Origin: CAZIWX01 sp964543125
GTDB lineage: Bacteria; Fidelibacterota; UBA8477
Length of the DNA stretch: 6,308 nt
Assembly: GCA_964543125.1 (NCBI GenBank)
Contig: CAZIWX010000134.1
Span: 1-6,308 of the forward strand
Direction of reading: 5' to 3'
Shown here: positions 1 through 6,308 of the stretch, one piece after another
Numbering within the stretch: the first letter of the stretch is position 1
Layout of the letters: each line of letters opens with the position of its first letter
The notes under the pieces: generated by a model
Seen by the model: only the letters and a program-made list of their open reading frames with translations
What the model was told of the DNA's origin: nothing
Database searches by the model: none
Position numbers and translations under genes: made by a program

Positions 1-1561
1 CAGCATGGCGGGGGACGTCGCTGTAGTGCATAATGGCATCATCGAAAATTTTCAGACCCTGAAACGGGAACTCCAGGCTGCCGGGTACAATTTTACCAGC
101 GACACAGACACTGAAGTTTTAGCAGCCCTGATCAGCACGCATTATGAAGGCAATTTGGAAGCCGCGGTGCAAGCCGCTCTTGAAAAAGTCATTGGCGCCT
201 ACGGAGTTGCTGTCCTAAGTAATCGTGAGCCCAATAAAATTGTCTGTGCCCGGAATGGCGCACCTTTGATCCTGGGATTAGGGAAAGACGAGTATTTTGT
301 AGCTTCCGATGTTGCCGCCGTCCTGGCTTACACCAAAGATGTGATTTACCTCGATAACGGTGAGATCGGGATTCTGACCAACGACGGATATAAGACTTTG
401 TCGCATAAGAATGAGAGTGTCTCAAAGGAAGTGCATCACGTTAAATATAATCTGGCTGCCATCGAACGGGGTGGATTCGAACATTTCATGCTGAAAGAAA
501 TTTTCGAGCAACCACAAACAATCTATGATGCCATGCGTGGACGATTATTACCCAAAACGGGTACGGCCCATTTGGGAGGAATCGCAGACCGAATTGGCAC
601 GATTCTACACGCCGATCAGCGCTACTTTACCGCTTGTGGGACCTCCTGGCATGCTGCCTTGATCGGTGAATTGATGTTTGAGCAATTCGCGCGTTTACCC
701 GCGGAAGTTGAATATGCTTCTGAATTTCGGTATCGGGAACCTCTAGTAGACCGTCGTTCGGTTGTTTTTGCTATTAGTCAATCCGGTGAGACAGCCGATA
801 CGCTGGCTGCAATTCAAGAATCGAAGAAGCTGGGCGCCACGCCCTTAGGAATTTGTAATGTGGTTGGGAGTTCCATTGCACGGGAGACGGAAGCGGGTAT
901 TTACATGCACGCTGGTCCCGAAATTGGCGTCGCTTCCACCAAGGCATTTACATCTCAAGTCATGGTGCTGTCATTATTAACGCTGAAACTAGCTCGCTTG
1001 ATGGGTATGAGCGAGAAGTATGGTGTTGAGGTTGTACAATCCTTGCAAAAATTACCTGAACAGGCGGAATGGATTCTGAAACAAGCCGACGCGATTGCTG
1101 AAATTGCCCGGCAGTATGCATCCGCCCAAAATTTTCTATACCTGGGACGTGGAGTAAATTTCCCGGTTGCGCTAGAGGGCGCCTTGAAATTGAAGGAAAT
1201 ATCCTACATTCACGCCGAAGGTTATCCGGCGGCTGAGATGAAGCATGGACCGATTGCCTTAATCGATGAGGATATGCCGGTCGTTTTTGTGGCGCCGCGG
1301 GATAAAACCTATGATAAGATTACCAGCAATATTCAGGAAGTCCGGGCTCGCAAAGGCCGGGTGATTGCCATTGCTACGGAAGGCGACAAAGATATCCGCG
1401 AATTGGCAGATCATGTTATTTATGTCCCTCCGGTTTTGGCTTTTACCGCACCGATTGTCAATGTAATCCCGTTGCAGCTTTTGGCGTATTATATCGCGGT
1501 TGAACGTGGCTGTGATGTGGACCAACCGCGCAATCTGGCGAAAAGTGTGACGGTGGAATGA
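1..1561 (+). CDS. glmS: Glutamine--fructose-6-phosphate aminotransferase (isomerizing), 5'-truncated
   Basis: GlmS converts fructose-6-phosphate and glutamine to glucosamine-6-phosphate in the cytoplasm, the first committed step to UDP-GlcNAc for peptidoglycan and LPS. The reading frame is open from base 2. The ATG at base 5 is an internal Met, because the family needs about 88 more N-terminal residues including the catalytic Cys1. Counting from that Met, the rest of the glutaminase domain is present: HNGIIEN at 9-15 (oxyanion-hole Asn10, Asn98 in E. coli) and SDTDTEV at 32-38 (Asp35, equivalent to Asp123). Two SIS sugar-isomerase domains follow, with CGTS at 211-214, SQSGETADT at 258-266, ASTKAFTSQ, SYIHAEGYPAAEMKHGP (His414, equivalent to His504) and the canonical C-terminus DQPRNLAKSVTVE (Lys513, equivalent to Lys603). 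The 518 visible residues plus about 88 missing match the usual length near 608. The stop codon overlaps the next gene by ATGA. The upstream region, where a promoter or glmS riboswitch might lie, is outside the window. Confidence 0.98.
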   Translation, partial: SMAGDVAVVHNGIIENFQTLKRELQAAGYNFTSDTDTEVLAALISTHYEGNLEAAVQAALEKVIGAYGVAVLSNREPNKIVCARNGAPLILGLGKDEYFVASDVAAVLAYTKDVIYLDNGEIGILTNDGYKTLSHKNESVSKEVHHVKYNLAAIERGGFEHFMLKEIFEQPQTIYDAMRGRLLPKTGTAHLGGIADRIGTILHADQRYFTACGTSWHAALIGELMFEQFARLPAEVEYASEFRYREPLVDRRSVVFAISQSGETADTLAAIQESKKLGATPLGICNVVGSSIARETEAGIYMHAGPEIGVASTKAFTSQVMVLSLLTLKLARLMGMSEKYGVEVVQSLQKLPEQAEWILKQADAIAEIARQYASAQNFLYLGRGVNFPVALEGALKLKEISYIHAEGYPAAEMKHGPIALIDEDMPVVFVAPRDKTYDKITSNIQEVRARKGRVIAIATEGDKDIRELADHVIYVPPVLAFTAPIVNVIPLQLLAYYIAVERGCDVDQPRNLAKSVTVE

Positions 1562-3483
1562 TCTTTAGACGAATTACCATCATCGTTGTTTTATTTGCCG
1601 GCTCTGTTTGGAGTCAATCGACGACTTTCGATCGTGGTGTAAAACTGTACAATCAGGGCGAATATTGGCAAGCGCTGGTTCAATTCACGGCTTTGTCAAA
1701 TCAAACCCCGGAACAGAACCCACAACTGACTGCATCGCTGGTGATGCGCATGAAATGTTATGCTAAACTGGAGTCCTTCCAGCGCACCATTCTATTGGCG
1801 CGTGAGTTTCAACTGAATTATCCCAACAGCCGCTATGAAACGGATGTCTACTTTCTGCTGGGTGAAGTTTATGCATTATTGGGCGAGTACACTGAAGCGG
1901 CCTGGAATTACGCCCAGGCGCGGGTTCATGCTAAAGACCGCAATAATATCAGGTACGAATCTGAACGTAGAACCCGGGAATTAGTCCTTAACAGGATTCC
2001 ACTTCAGGACCTGGATCTGTTATATACACGAGATGTGGGGTTGGTAGGCCAATTCCTGGGATTGTTGGCCGTTGAACGGTTTCAGCGGGATGGTAAGCAC
2101 GTGGAAGCGGCTGACCTCATGTTCGACCTGCGTCCCTATCTGAAAACCGGTTGGCTAATTGATGAAGCTCTGGAAGTGGATTGGCAGTTGACCCACACCA
2201 GCCACCGAACTGTCATTATTGGCGTGGTGCTGCCTTTAACCGGAGCCCTGGGTTCCATCGGAAACCAGATCCTCAGTGGTTTACGTTATGCTGCTATGGT
2301 CTATACGGATTCATCCCGGGTAAAAGTGGAGTTGGATATTCACGATAATGAAGCAGATTTGGGAAAATCCATTAATATCGCTCGAAAATTTAAATCCAAT
2401 CCTCAACTGATTGCCGTGGTTGGCCCCCTGATAAGTGAGAATGTCAAAGCTCTTGCTGCAGTTTTAAACGGCTCTGACAAAATCATCCTCACACCAACGG
2501 CTACTGAGAATGAATTGATAGATTTTTCGCCCGATCTGTATCAGTATCAGCCCAGCCGGGGCATCCGGGGCGCATCCCTGGCAGCGTATGCTATGAATAC
2601 TTTGGGACTGAAGACTTTTGCTGTTTTGGCTCCCACCGATGCCTATGGCCGTGAATTAACCGACAGCTTTACGAAGAAAGTGGATGAATTAGATGGGCAG
2701 GTCCTTTATGAAGGTTGGTACGCGGGCGATCCCACCGATCTATCCGCTCATTTTAAGACGCTGAGAACGATTGGATTTCAGCGTCTGCTTCAAGAAGTTG
2801 CAACCGACACGGATTCAGTTCGACAGGCTAACTATCGCTATATTTTAAAACCGATTACGCCCGACTCGGGAAAATTTGTTCACCGCTATTCAACCTCTGA
2901 TTCACTCAAGGTCAAGATCTCGACTATTGACGGCCTGTATATGCCCATCCATCAAGGGCAGGTCTATGTGGCTTCCCAAATCGCGTTTTACAATTTGAAT
3001 ACCTATGTCCTGGGTGATGAAAACTGGGATGATCCCGATAACCTGAACAAGAACCGTCGTTATTTGCCCCGTTTGGCATTCGGATCCAGTAATTCCGTGG
3101 ATTCGACACGCTTGGAAGTAACCGGCATGATGACTGATTATCCCATGTTGTACGACCGGAATCCCACTCGGTACGATTATTTAGGATTTGATACGGCCAA
3201 TCTGCTGTTGGACGGATTAGAACAGTCCAATTTCAAACCGGCGCTGATACGGCAGGTATTTATTAAAATGGATACCTGGCGCGGTGTTATTGGACAGGTC
3301 AGGTTCGGCGGAAATCATCCACGCCAAAATCAATCGGTATTTATTATGGAATATGATAATCAAGAGCGCCGCGCGTCCCGGGCGGGATATTATGATCAGT
3401 TCGGATTTCATCCGGAGGGTCAGGTATTACCGACGCCGGTAGAATCGGATACGACATCCGCTGGGGAAGCTATCGGTGATTGA
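1558..3483 (+). CDS. Secreted TPR plus type I periplasmic-binding-fold protein (LpoA-like architecture)
   Basis: This 641-residue protein has a signal peptide: basic MIFRR, a hydrophobic stretch at 6-15, and a likely signal peptidase I site after VWS (19), giving a mature Gln20. There is no lipobox Cys, so it should be soluble in the periplasm. Residues about 23-150 look like TPR-type helical repeats of the YbgF/BamD kind, for example GVKLYNQGEYWQALVQF and FLLGEVYALLGEYTEAAWNY. From about 219 a type I periplasmic-binding fold (Peripla_BP_6, Leu/Ile/Val-receptor type) begins with IIGVVLPLTGALGSIGNQIL. It continues with VVGPLISENVKA, a second-lobe strand near TFAVLAPTDAYGREL, IDGLYMP at 457-463 and YDYLGFDTANLLL at 539-551. 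The C-terminal tail is acidic and Ser/Thr-rich. The domain order resembles E. coli LpoA, activator of PBP1A (678 residues, a lipoprotein). No transporter permease or ATPase gene is nearby, so transport is less likely. An envelope role is inferred from fold and neighbours. The exact function is unknown. The ATG start has only a weak upstream GGTGGA touching it, so coupling to glmS translation is likely. Confidence 0.75.
   Translation: MIFRRITIIVVLFAGSVWSQSTTFDRGVKLYNQGEYWQALVQFTALSNQTPEQNPQLTASLVMRMKCYAKLESFQRTILLAREFQLNYPNSRYETDVYFLLGEVYALLGEYTEAAWNYAQARVHAKDRNNIRYESERRTRELVLNRIPLQDLDLLYTRDVGLVGQFLGLLAVERFQRDGKHVEAADLMFDLRPYLKTGWLIDEALEVDWQLTHTSHRTVIIGVVLPLTGALGSIGNQILSGLRYAAMVYTDSSRVKVELDIHDNEADLGKSINIARKFKSNPQLIAVVGPLISENVKALAAVLNGSDKIILTPTATENELIDFSPDLYQYQPSRGIRGASLAAYAMNTLGLKTFAVLAPTDAYGRELTDSFTKKVDELDGQVLYEGWYAGDPTDLSAHFKTLRTIGFQRLLQEVATDTDSVRQANYRYILKPITPDSGKFVHRYSTSDSLKVKISTIDGLYMPIHQGQVYVASQIAFYNLNTYVLGDENWDDPDNLNKNRRYLPRLAFGSSNSVDSTRLEVTGMMTDYPMLYDRNPTRYDYLGFDTANLLLDGLEQSNFKPALIRQVFIKMDTWRGVIGQVRFGGNHPRQNQSVFIMEYDNQERRASRAGYYDQFGFHPEGQVLPTPVESDTTSAGEAIGD
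3463..3469 (+). promoter_or_regulatory. Probable ribosome binding site of pgeF
   Basis: GGGGAAG lies 6 bases before the GTG codon at 3476 and inside the 3' end of the preceding gene. It is an imperfect Shine-Dalgarno match but is well spaced, and it supports GTG as the start. No ATG in this frame would preserve the conserved N-terminal part of the protein. Confidence 0.45.
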
Positions 3484-4219
3484 AGTTATTGGACCCAAAA
3501 GACTGACACTGCCCGATGGCGTCCTGGCAGGGATTTCCACGCGTTCGGGTGGAGTCAGCCGGGATCAGTTCGCCAGTTTGAATCTTTCCACTTTAACAGG
3601 TGATAGCCAGGAGAATGTGAAGCGGAATCGCGCGCTTTTACTCGGAGCACTGGGAATCGATGAAAACCGGCTGGTCACACCCCAACAAATACACTCTGCC
3701 ACGGTTCAGATGATTGACCAACCGGGTAATTATCCCGCAACCGATGCGTTAATCACCCCGGCACGGAATGTCTTTTTGTCAGTATTCATCGCCGATTGTC
3801 ACCCCATTTTGATCTGGGCGGATGACGGAGAGTGGCTGGCCGCCGTTCATGCCGGTTGGCGTGGAACGGAACAGCAAATTCTCAGCAAAACCTTAGCGCT
3901 CATCCTGAGTAGCAGCGGCTACGAGCTCAATCAATTCAAGGTTTGGGTTGGACCGGGCCTGGGGCGCTGTCATTTTCAGGTCGGACCTGAGTTTGCAACG
4001 AAATTTAAATCAAAATACCTGGAGCATCGGCTGGATGGTCTTTATTTCAACCATGCACAAGCCAATGTCGATCAGGCACTTGCAGCCGGAGTTCCGATGG
4101 AAAATATTGAATCCAGCAACGAATGTTCCTTTTGTGAGTCACACAAGTATTTCTCACACCGGCGCGATCAAGGGAAAACCGGCCGTATGTTGGCCATTAT
4201 CGGGAGAATAGACAGTTGA
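3476..4219 (+). CDS. pgeF: Peptidoglycan editing factor PgeF (YfiH/LACC1 family, Cu-oxidase_4 fold)
   Basis: This is a 247-residue cytoplasmic protein of the YfiH family, formerly annotated as polyphenol oxidase/laccase. In E. coli, PgeF prevents L-Ser from replacing L-Ala in the peptidoglycan stem peptide. Related proteins show purine nucleoside phosphorylase and adenosine deaminase activity. The metal-site triad is intact: His73 in QQIH, Cys108 in ADCHP and His125 in HAGWRGT, matching His71, Cys107 and His124 of E. coli YfiH. Other family marks are TRSGGVS near the N-terminus, TDALIT, GPGLGRCHFQVG at 159-170, ECSFC at 216-220, and the C-terminal HRRDQGKTGRMLAIIG. Length is typical. The GTG start at 3476 is chosen because the family begins within a few residues of this point and GGGGAAG lies 6 bases upstream. 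It overlaps the previous gene by 8 bases. Its place between glmS and uppP fits a role in wall precursor quality control. Confidence 0.95.
   Translation: MIEVIGPKRLTLPDGVLAGISTRSGGVSRDQFASLNLSTLTGDSQENVKRNRALLLGALGIDENRLVTPQQIHSATVQMIDQPGNYPATDALITPARNVFLSVFIADCHPILIWADDGEWLAAVHAGWRGTEQQILSKTLALILSSSGYELNQFKVWVGPGLGRCHFQVGPEFATKFKSKYLEHRLDGLYFNHAQANVDQALAAGVPMENIESSNECSFCESHKYFSHRRDQGKTGRMLAIIGRIDS
4203..4206 (+). promoter_or_regulatory. Ribosome binding site of uppP (supports TTG start)
   Basis: GGAG within CGGGAGAA lies 9 bases before the TTG at 4216, inside the last codons of pgeF. Its spacing supports the rare TTG start, which also gives the N-terminus (MSIIDAVLLAIVQGLTEF) expected of UppP proteins. 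Confidence 0.6.
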
Positions 4220-5028
4220 GTATCATTGATGCGGTTTTATTAGCCATTGTACAAGGATTAACCGAATTCCTGCCGGTTTCCAGTTCGGGGCACCTGGTGT
4301 TGGGGCGCCAACTGTTGGGTGTCGCGAATACCGGTGATGTGGCCTTCGAAGTTGTTGTTCACTTCGGGACATTTTTAGCTGTTCTGTTAGTATTTTGGTC
4401 AGATATCAAAAGTCTGTTGGCCTCCCTGTTGAAAGGGTTGCGTCACCCCGGCCAGCTTAAAACGATTTATCATACAGATGCCCAATTCTATTTGGCCAGC
4501 ATGATGATTATCGGAATGATCCCGGCCGGAATCGTGGGCATCCTGTTCCAGGATCAATTGGAAGCATTATTTGCTAATCCAAAACTGGTGGCGGGAATGC
4601 TCATTCTAACCGGCGTATTTCTCTTTTTAACAAAATGGGTTAAAGCACCGCATAATGAATTAAACCCGGGACGCTCCTTTTTGATTGGTGCGGCACAGGC
4701 TTTCGCAATTATACCGGGCATTAGCCGGAGCGGATCAACCATTTCGACTGCCATGTACCTTGGAATTGAACGGATTCAAGCCGCCCGCTTTTCATTCATC
4801 ATGGTTTTACCCCTGATTTTTGGCGCGATGCTACTCCAGGCATTTAAAATGGATGATGCCGGATTAACAGCCTTGAGATTCGAAATCCTGGCAACCGGAC
4901 TTATTGTTTCATTCCTCGTGGGTTATGCAGCGCTGAAATGGCTCATGGGGACTCTGGAGCGGGGGCGGTTTCACTGGTTTGGTTATTACTGCCTTTTGGT
5001 GGGCGGTGTGGGCTTAATCTTCGCCTAA
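4216..5028 (+). CDS. uppP: Undecaprenyl-diphosphatase UppP (BacA family)
   Basis: This 270-residue inner-membrane enzyme dephosphorylates undecaprenyl diphosphate to the monophosphate carrier used for peptidoglycan and other surface polymers. Overexpression of the family gives bacitracin resistance. Both signature motifs are intact: the (E/Q)xxxE box as QGLTE (Gln13, Glu17) followed by FLPVSSSGH (His26), and PGISRSGST at 167-175 with Arg171, equivalent to Arg174 of E. coli BacA. Hydrophobic segments fall at about 42-61, 91-110, 124-142, 155-170, 192-210, 222-244 and 252-270, consistent with the polytopic fold. The conserved HFGTFLAV (49-56) and ARFSFIMVLP are also present. Length is normal. 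The first codon is TTG, overlapping the pgeF stop as TTGA, which points to termination-reinitiation coupling. The enzyme completes the wall-precursor theme with glmS and pgeF. Confidence 0.97.
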   Translation: MSIIDAVLLAIVQGLTEFLPVSSSGHLVLGRQLLGVANTGDVAFEVVVHFGTFLAVLLVFWSDIKSLLASLLKGLRHPGQLKTIYHTDAQFYLASMMIIGMIPAGIVGILFQDQLEALFANPKLVAGMLILTGVFLFLTKWVKAPHNELNPGRSFLIGAAQAFAIIPGISRSGSTISTAMYLGIERIQAARFSFIMVLPLIFGAMLLQAFKMDDAGLTALRFEILATGLIVSFLVGYAALKWLMGTLERGRFHWFGYYCLLVGGVGLIFA

Positions 5029-5047
5029 GAAGGACTGCATAAAGGAT
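5029..5047 (+). promoter_or_regulatory. uppP-holA spacer with ribosome binding site candidates
   Basis: This 19-base gap is the longest non-coding stretch in the window. It carries AGGA at 5031-5034, 13 bases before the holA ATG, and AAAGG at 5041-5045, only 2 bases before it. One is rather far and the other too close for a classical Shine-Dalgarno site. There is no hairpin and no T-run, so a terminator is not supported and read-through into holA is expected. Confidence 0.4.
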
Positions 5048-6058
5048 ATGGCCGGAACCTACTTCGATAAATACACGCGAGCGATTGGCTTAGTCCGGGA
5101 AGGTCAGCTCCATCCGGCCTATTTCCTCCTGGGCCCGGAAGTATTTCTAACCGAGCGCTTTATCGGGCAGGTAAAGTCAACTTTTACAGAAAAATTTGGT
5201 GACTCTGGTGAAATTACCCGTCTATATGGTGAAGATATAAAACAGGCTGAGCTGGAAGGATTCCTGGGGGGAGGCGGATTATTTAGTCGTGCCAACCTGG
5301 TCATACTGCTTAATGTTTCGGGATTGGAGCAAAATGCCCGTAAACTATTGACCCGGGTGCTTAAAAATCCCCATACAGATCTTTACCTTGTTTTAACGCA
5401 TCCCGAAACATATCGCTTACCTCAGTGGCTTTCTAAAATGACTGAACAGTGTGCCGTGGTTCTGACAACGGCCCCATTCGATAATGAATTACCGCGTATC
5501 ATTCAGCGCCTGGCTCAGATACAGGGGAAAAAAATTGAGTCGGCCGCGATCGACCTTATCTTGCAACTTGTGGGGAATGATCTGGCTTTGATTGAGCGCG
5601 AGATCGAAAAATTGACCTTATTCCTGAGCGAATCTAAAGAGCTGATAACCGTGGAAGCGGTTCAGGATTCCATCGCGGCGGTTCCCAATGCAACGCTATC
5701 CAACCTGTTTGAAGCTATTAACCAGCGTGATGCCTCTCTCGCCATCGAAGCGCTGTTGGATATTACGGCCCGGGATGAGAGTATACCCTACCTGGTTATC
5801 AGCCTATACAACCACATGAATAAATTACTGCGGTTTGCCGATTATGACCGGTTTCCGGATCCTGCCACGGCAAGAAAGTTAGCAGGTACAGCTTCCAGCC
5901 GGACCCAGCGCGGTTTGTGGGGTGGCTCCCGGCGGTACTCATTGCCGGAACTTAAGTCGGCTTTGGGAGAATTGGCTGAAATTGATTATCAATTCAGACA
6001 GAAAAATTACCCCGTCATGGCTTATTTCAGCAATTGGGTTGCAGGACACTTGAATTAA
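5048..6058 (+). CDS. holA: DNA polymerase III subunit delta
   Basis: HolA is the delta subunit of the clamp loader. It opens the beta sliding clamp and loads it on DNA together with delta' and the tau/gamma ATPases. It has an AAA+-like fold but no working ATP site, and no Walker A motif is seen here. The 336 residues match the family (343 in E. coli). Visible landmarks in order are AYFLLGPEVFLTERFI at 24-39 (the usual YLLxGxExxL start), FLGGGGLFSRANLVIL at 72-87 (the conserved segment ending in LF plus basic residues and strand), NPHTDLYLVLTHPE, a central helical domain with GNDLALIEREIEKL, and a C-terminal collar domain with SLYNHMNKLLRFADY and ELAEIDYQFRQ. The ATG at 5048 is the only sensible start, since no alternative start codon lies just upstream in frame. 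It sits between uppP and a sigma factor gene, so it is probably co-transcribed for positional rather than functional reasons. Family sequence conservation is low, so confidence rests on overall pattern. Confidence 0.9.
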   Translation: MAGTYFDKYTRAIGLVREGQLHPAYFLLGPEVFLTERFIGQVKSTFTEKFGDSGEITRLYGEDIKQAELEGFLGGGGLFSRANLVILLNVSGLEQNARKLLTRVLKNPHTDLYLVLTHPETYRLPQWLSKMTEQCAVVLTTAPFDNELPRIIQRLAQIQGKKIESAAIDLILQLVGNDLALIEREIEKLTLFLSESKELITVEAVQDSIAAVPNATLSNLFEAINQRDASLAIEALLDITARDESIPYLVISLYNHMNKLLRFADYDRFPDPATARKLAGTASSRTQRGLWGGSRRYSLPELKSALGELAEIDYQFRQKNYPVMAYFSNWVAGHLN

Positions 6059-6059
6059 T

Positions 6060-6308
6060 ATGCAAAAGGTGGATCAGACGACGACTGACGAACAATTGAT
6101 TGCTCAATTTCAGGCGGGCCGGGAAGCAGCCTTCATCGAACTGGTGGGACGATATAAAAATCGCCTGCTGAATTTTGTGTATCGTTTTGTTGGAGATCGC
6201 GATGAAGCCGAAGATATCGTTCAAGATACTTTTTTAAAGGTTTATCGAAATCGCCACGCTTACCGTGAAGTAGCAAAATTTTCCACGTGGATCTATACAA
6301 TTGCAGGG
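6060..6308 (+). CDS. RNA polymerase sigma factor, ECF / sigma-70 family, 3'-truncated
   Basis: The first 83 codons of a sigma factor are visible and the frame is open to the window edge. After a short polar N-terminus (MQKVDQTTTDEQLIAQFQAG), residues 25-83 form sigma-70 region 2. FIELVGRYKNRLLNFVYRFV leads into DEAEDIVQDTFLKVYRN (48-64), the region 2.2 helix that contacts the beta' clamp. FSTWIYTIAG (74-83) follows, in the region 2.3/2.4 part that melts and reads the -10 element. This compact start, with no region 1, is typical of ECF (RpoE-like) factors. Region 4 would lie beyond the window. The ATG follows the holA stop after one base. AGGA at 6043-6046 is 13 bases upstream, so translation may depend on holA. 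ECF genes are often followed by an anti-sigma gene, which cannot be checked here. The regulon is unknown. Confidence 0.9.
   Translation, partial: MQKVDQTTTDEQLIAQFQAGREAAFIELVGRYKNRLLNFVYRFVGDRDEAEDIVQDTFLKVYRNRHAYREVAKFSTWIYTIAG

Noticed and set aside
189..425. Reverse-strand open frame of 78 codons inside glmS
   Set aside because: It lies fully within a strongly conserved GlmS coding region. The translation has no recognisable motif and is rich in Arg/Ser/His, as expected from antisense reading.
1259..1525. Reverse-strand open frame of 88 codons inside the 3' part of glmS
   Set aside because: It is antisense to the conserved SIS domain and C-terminus, with no recognisable family or ribosome binding site.
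2924..3411. Two short reverse-strand open frames inside the secreted-protein gene
   Set aside because: Both are antisense shadows with low-complexity translations, and the forward frame is continuous with clear domain motifs.
1558..3483. Calling the second gene an amino-acid ABC transporter substrate-binding protein
   Set aside because: The fold matches that family, but the N-terminal repeats, the absence of a lipobox, and the lack of permease and ATPase genes argue against a plain transporter receptor.
3948..4211. Forward 87-codon open frame in another frame within pgeF
   Set aside because: The pgeF frame carries conserved motifs across this whole stretch (RCHFQVG, ECSFC, HRRD). The alternative translation resembles nothing.
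4554..4754. Reverse-strand open frame of 66 codons inside uppP
   Set aside because: It is antisense to the conserved PGISRSGST region and has no independent support.
4990..5047. Possible internal promoter or terminator before holA
   Set aside because: TTGGTG and TAATCT can be picked out near the end of uppP, but the spacing is short and both lie in coding sequence. There is no hairpin with a T-run.
5119..5304. Reverse-strand open frame of 61 codons inside holA
   Set aside because: It is antisense to the holA N-terminal domain, with no motif.
6027..6224. Reverse-strand open frame across the holA / sigma factor junction
   Set aside because: It is antisense to sigma-70 region 2, which is clearly coding on the + strand.
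1..6308. A previously undescribed defence, mobile or RNA-based system
   Set aside because: All but about 20 bases are accounted for by six housekeeping-type genes on one strand. I saw no direct repeat array, inverted terminal repeats, tRNA or structured non-coding region.

Overview
The window looks like ordinary bacterial chromosome. It holds six genes, all on the + strand, packed with almost no intergenic DNA: glmS (5' end missing), a secreted protein with TPR-like repeats and a periplasmic-binding-protein fold, pgeF (yfiH), uppP (bacA), holA, and the start of an ECF-type sigma factor gene that runs off the 3' edge. I saw no RNA gene, mobile element, CRISPR array, sizeable repeat or convincing terminator. 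The longest non-coding stretch is 19 bases.

Layout: glmS (1-1561) overlaps the secreted-protein gene (1558-3483) by ATGA. That gene overlaps pgeF (3476-4219, GTG start) by 8 bases, and pgeF overlaps uppP (4216-5028, TTG start) by TTGA. After 19 bases comes holA (5048-6058), and one base later the sigma factor gene (6060 to the window end). This packing suggests one transcript with translational coupling between the first four genes. No promoter can be placed inside the window.

The first four genes share a cell-envelope theme. GlmS makes glucosamine-6-phosphate, which leads to UDP-GlcNAc. PgeF removes wrongly made peptidoglycan precursor containing L-Ser. UppP regenerates the undecaprenyl phosphate carrier. 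The secreted protein has the domain order of LpoA, the activator of penicillin-binding protein 1A (helical repeats, then a type I periplasmic-binding fold), so an envelope role is a reasonable but unproven inference. HolA (clamp loader delta subunit) is a replication gene with no obvious functional link. The ECF sigma factor could be an envelope regulator or could simply lie next in line.

Organism: a Gram-negative-type bacterium is likely, because of the periplasmic protein. The mature N-terminus of the secreted protein is predicted to be Gln right after the signal peptidase site, as is common in Bacteroidetes. Together with the intermediate base composition, this suggests the wider FCB group (for example Marinimicrobia, Calditrichota or KSB1-like lineages). 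That assignment is low-confidence inference. I found no clear previously undescribed system. The secreted LpoA-like protein is the item most worth a second look.
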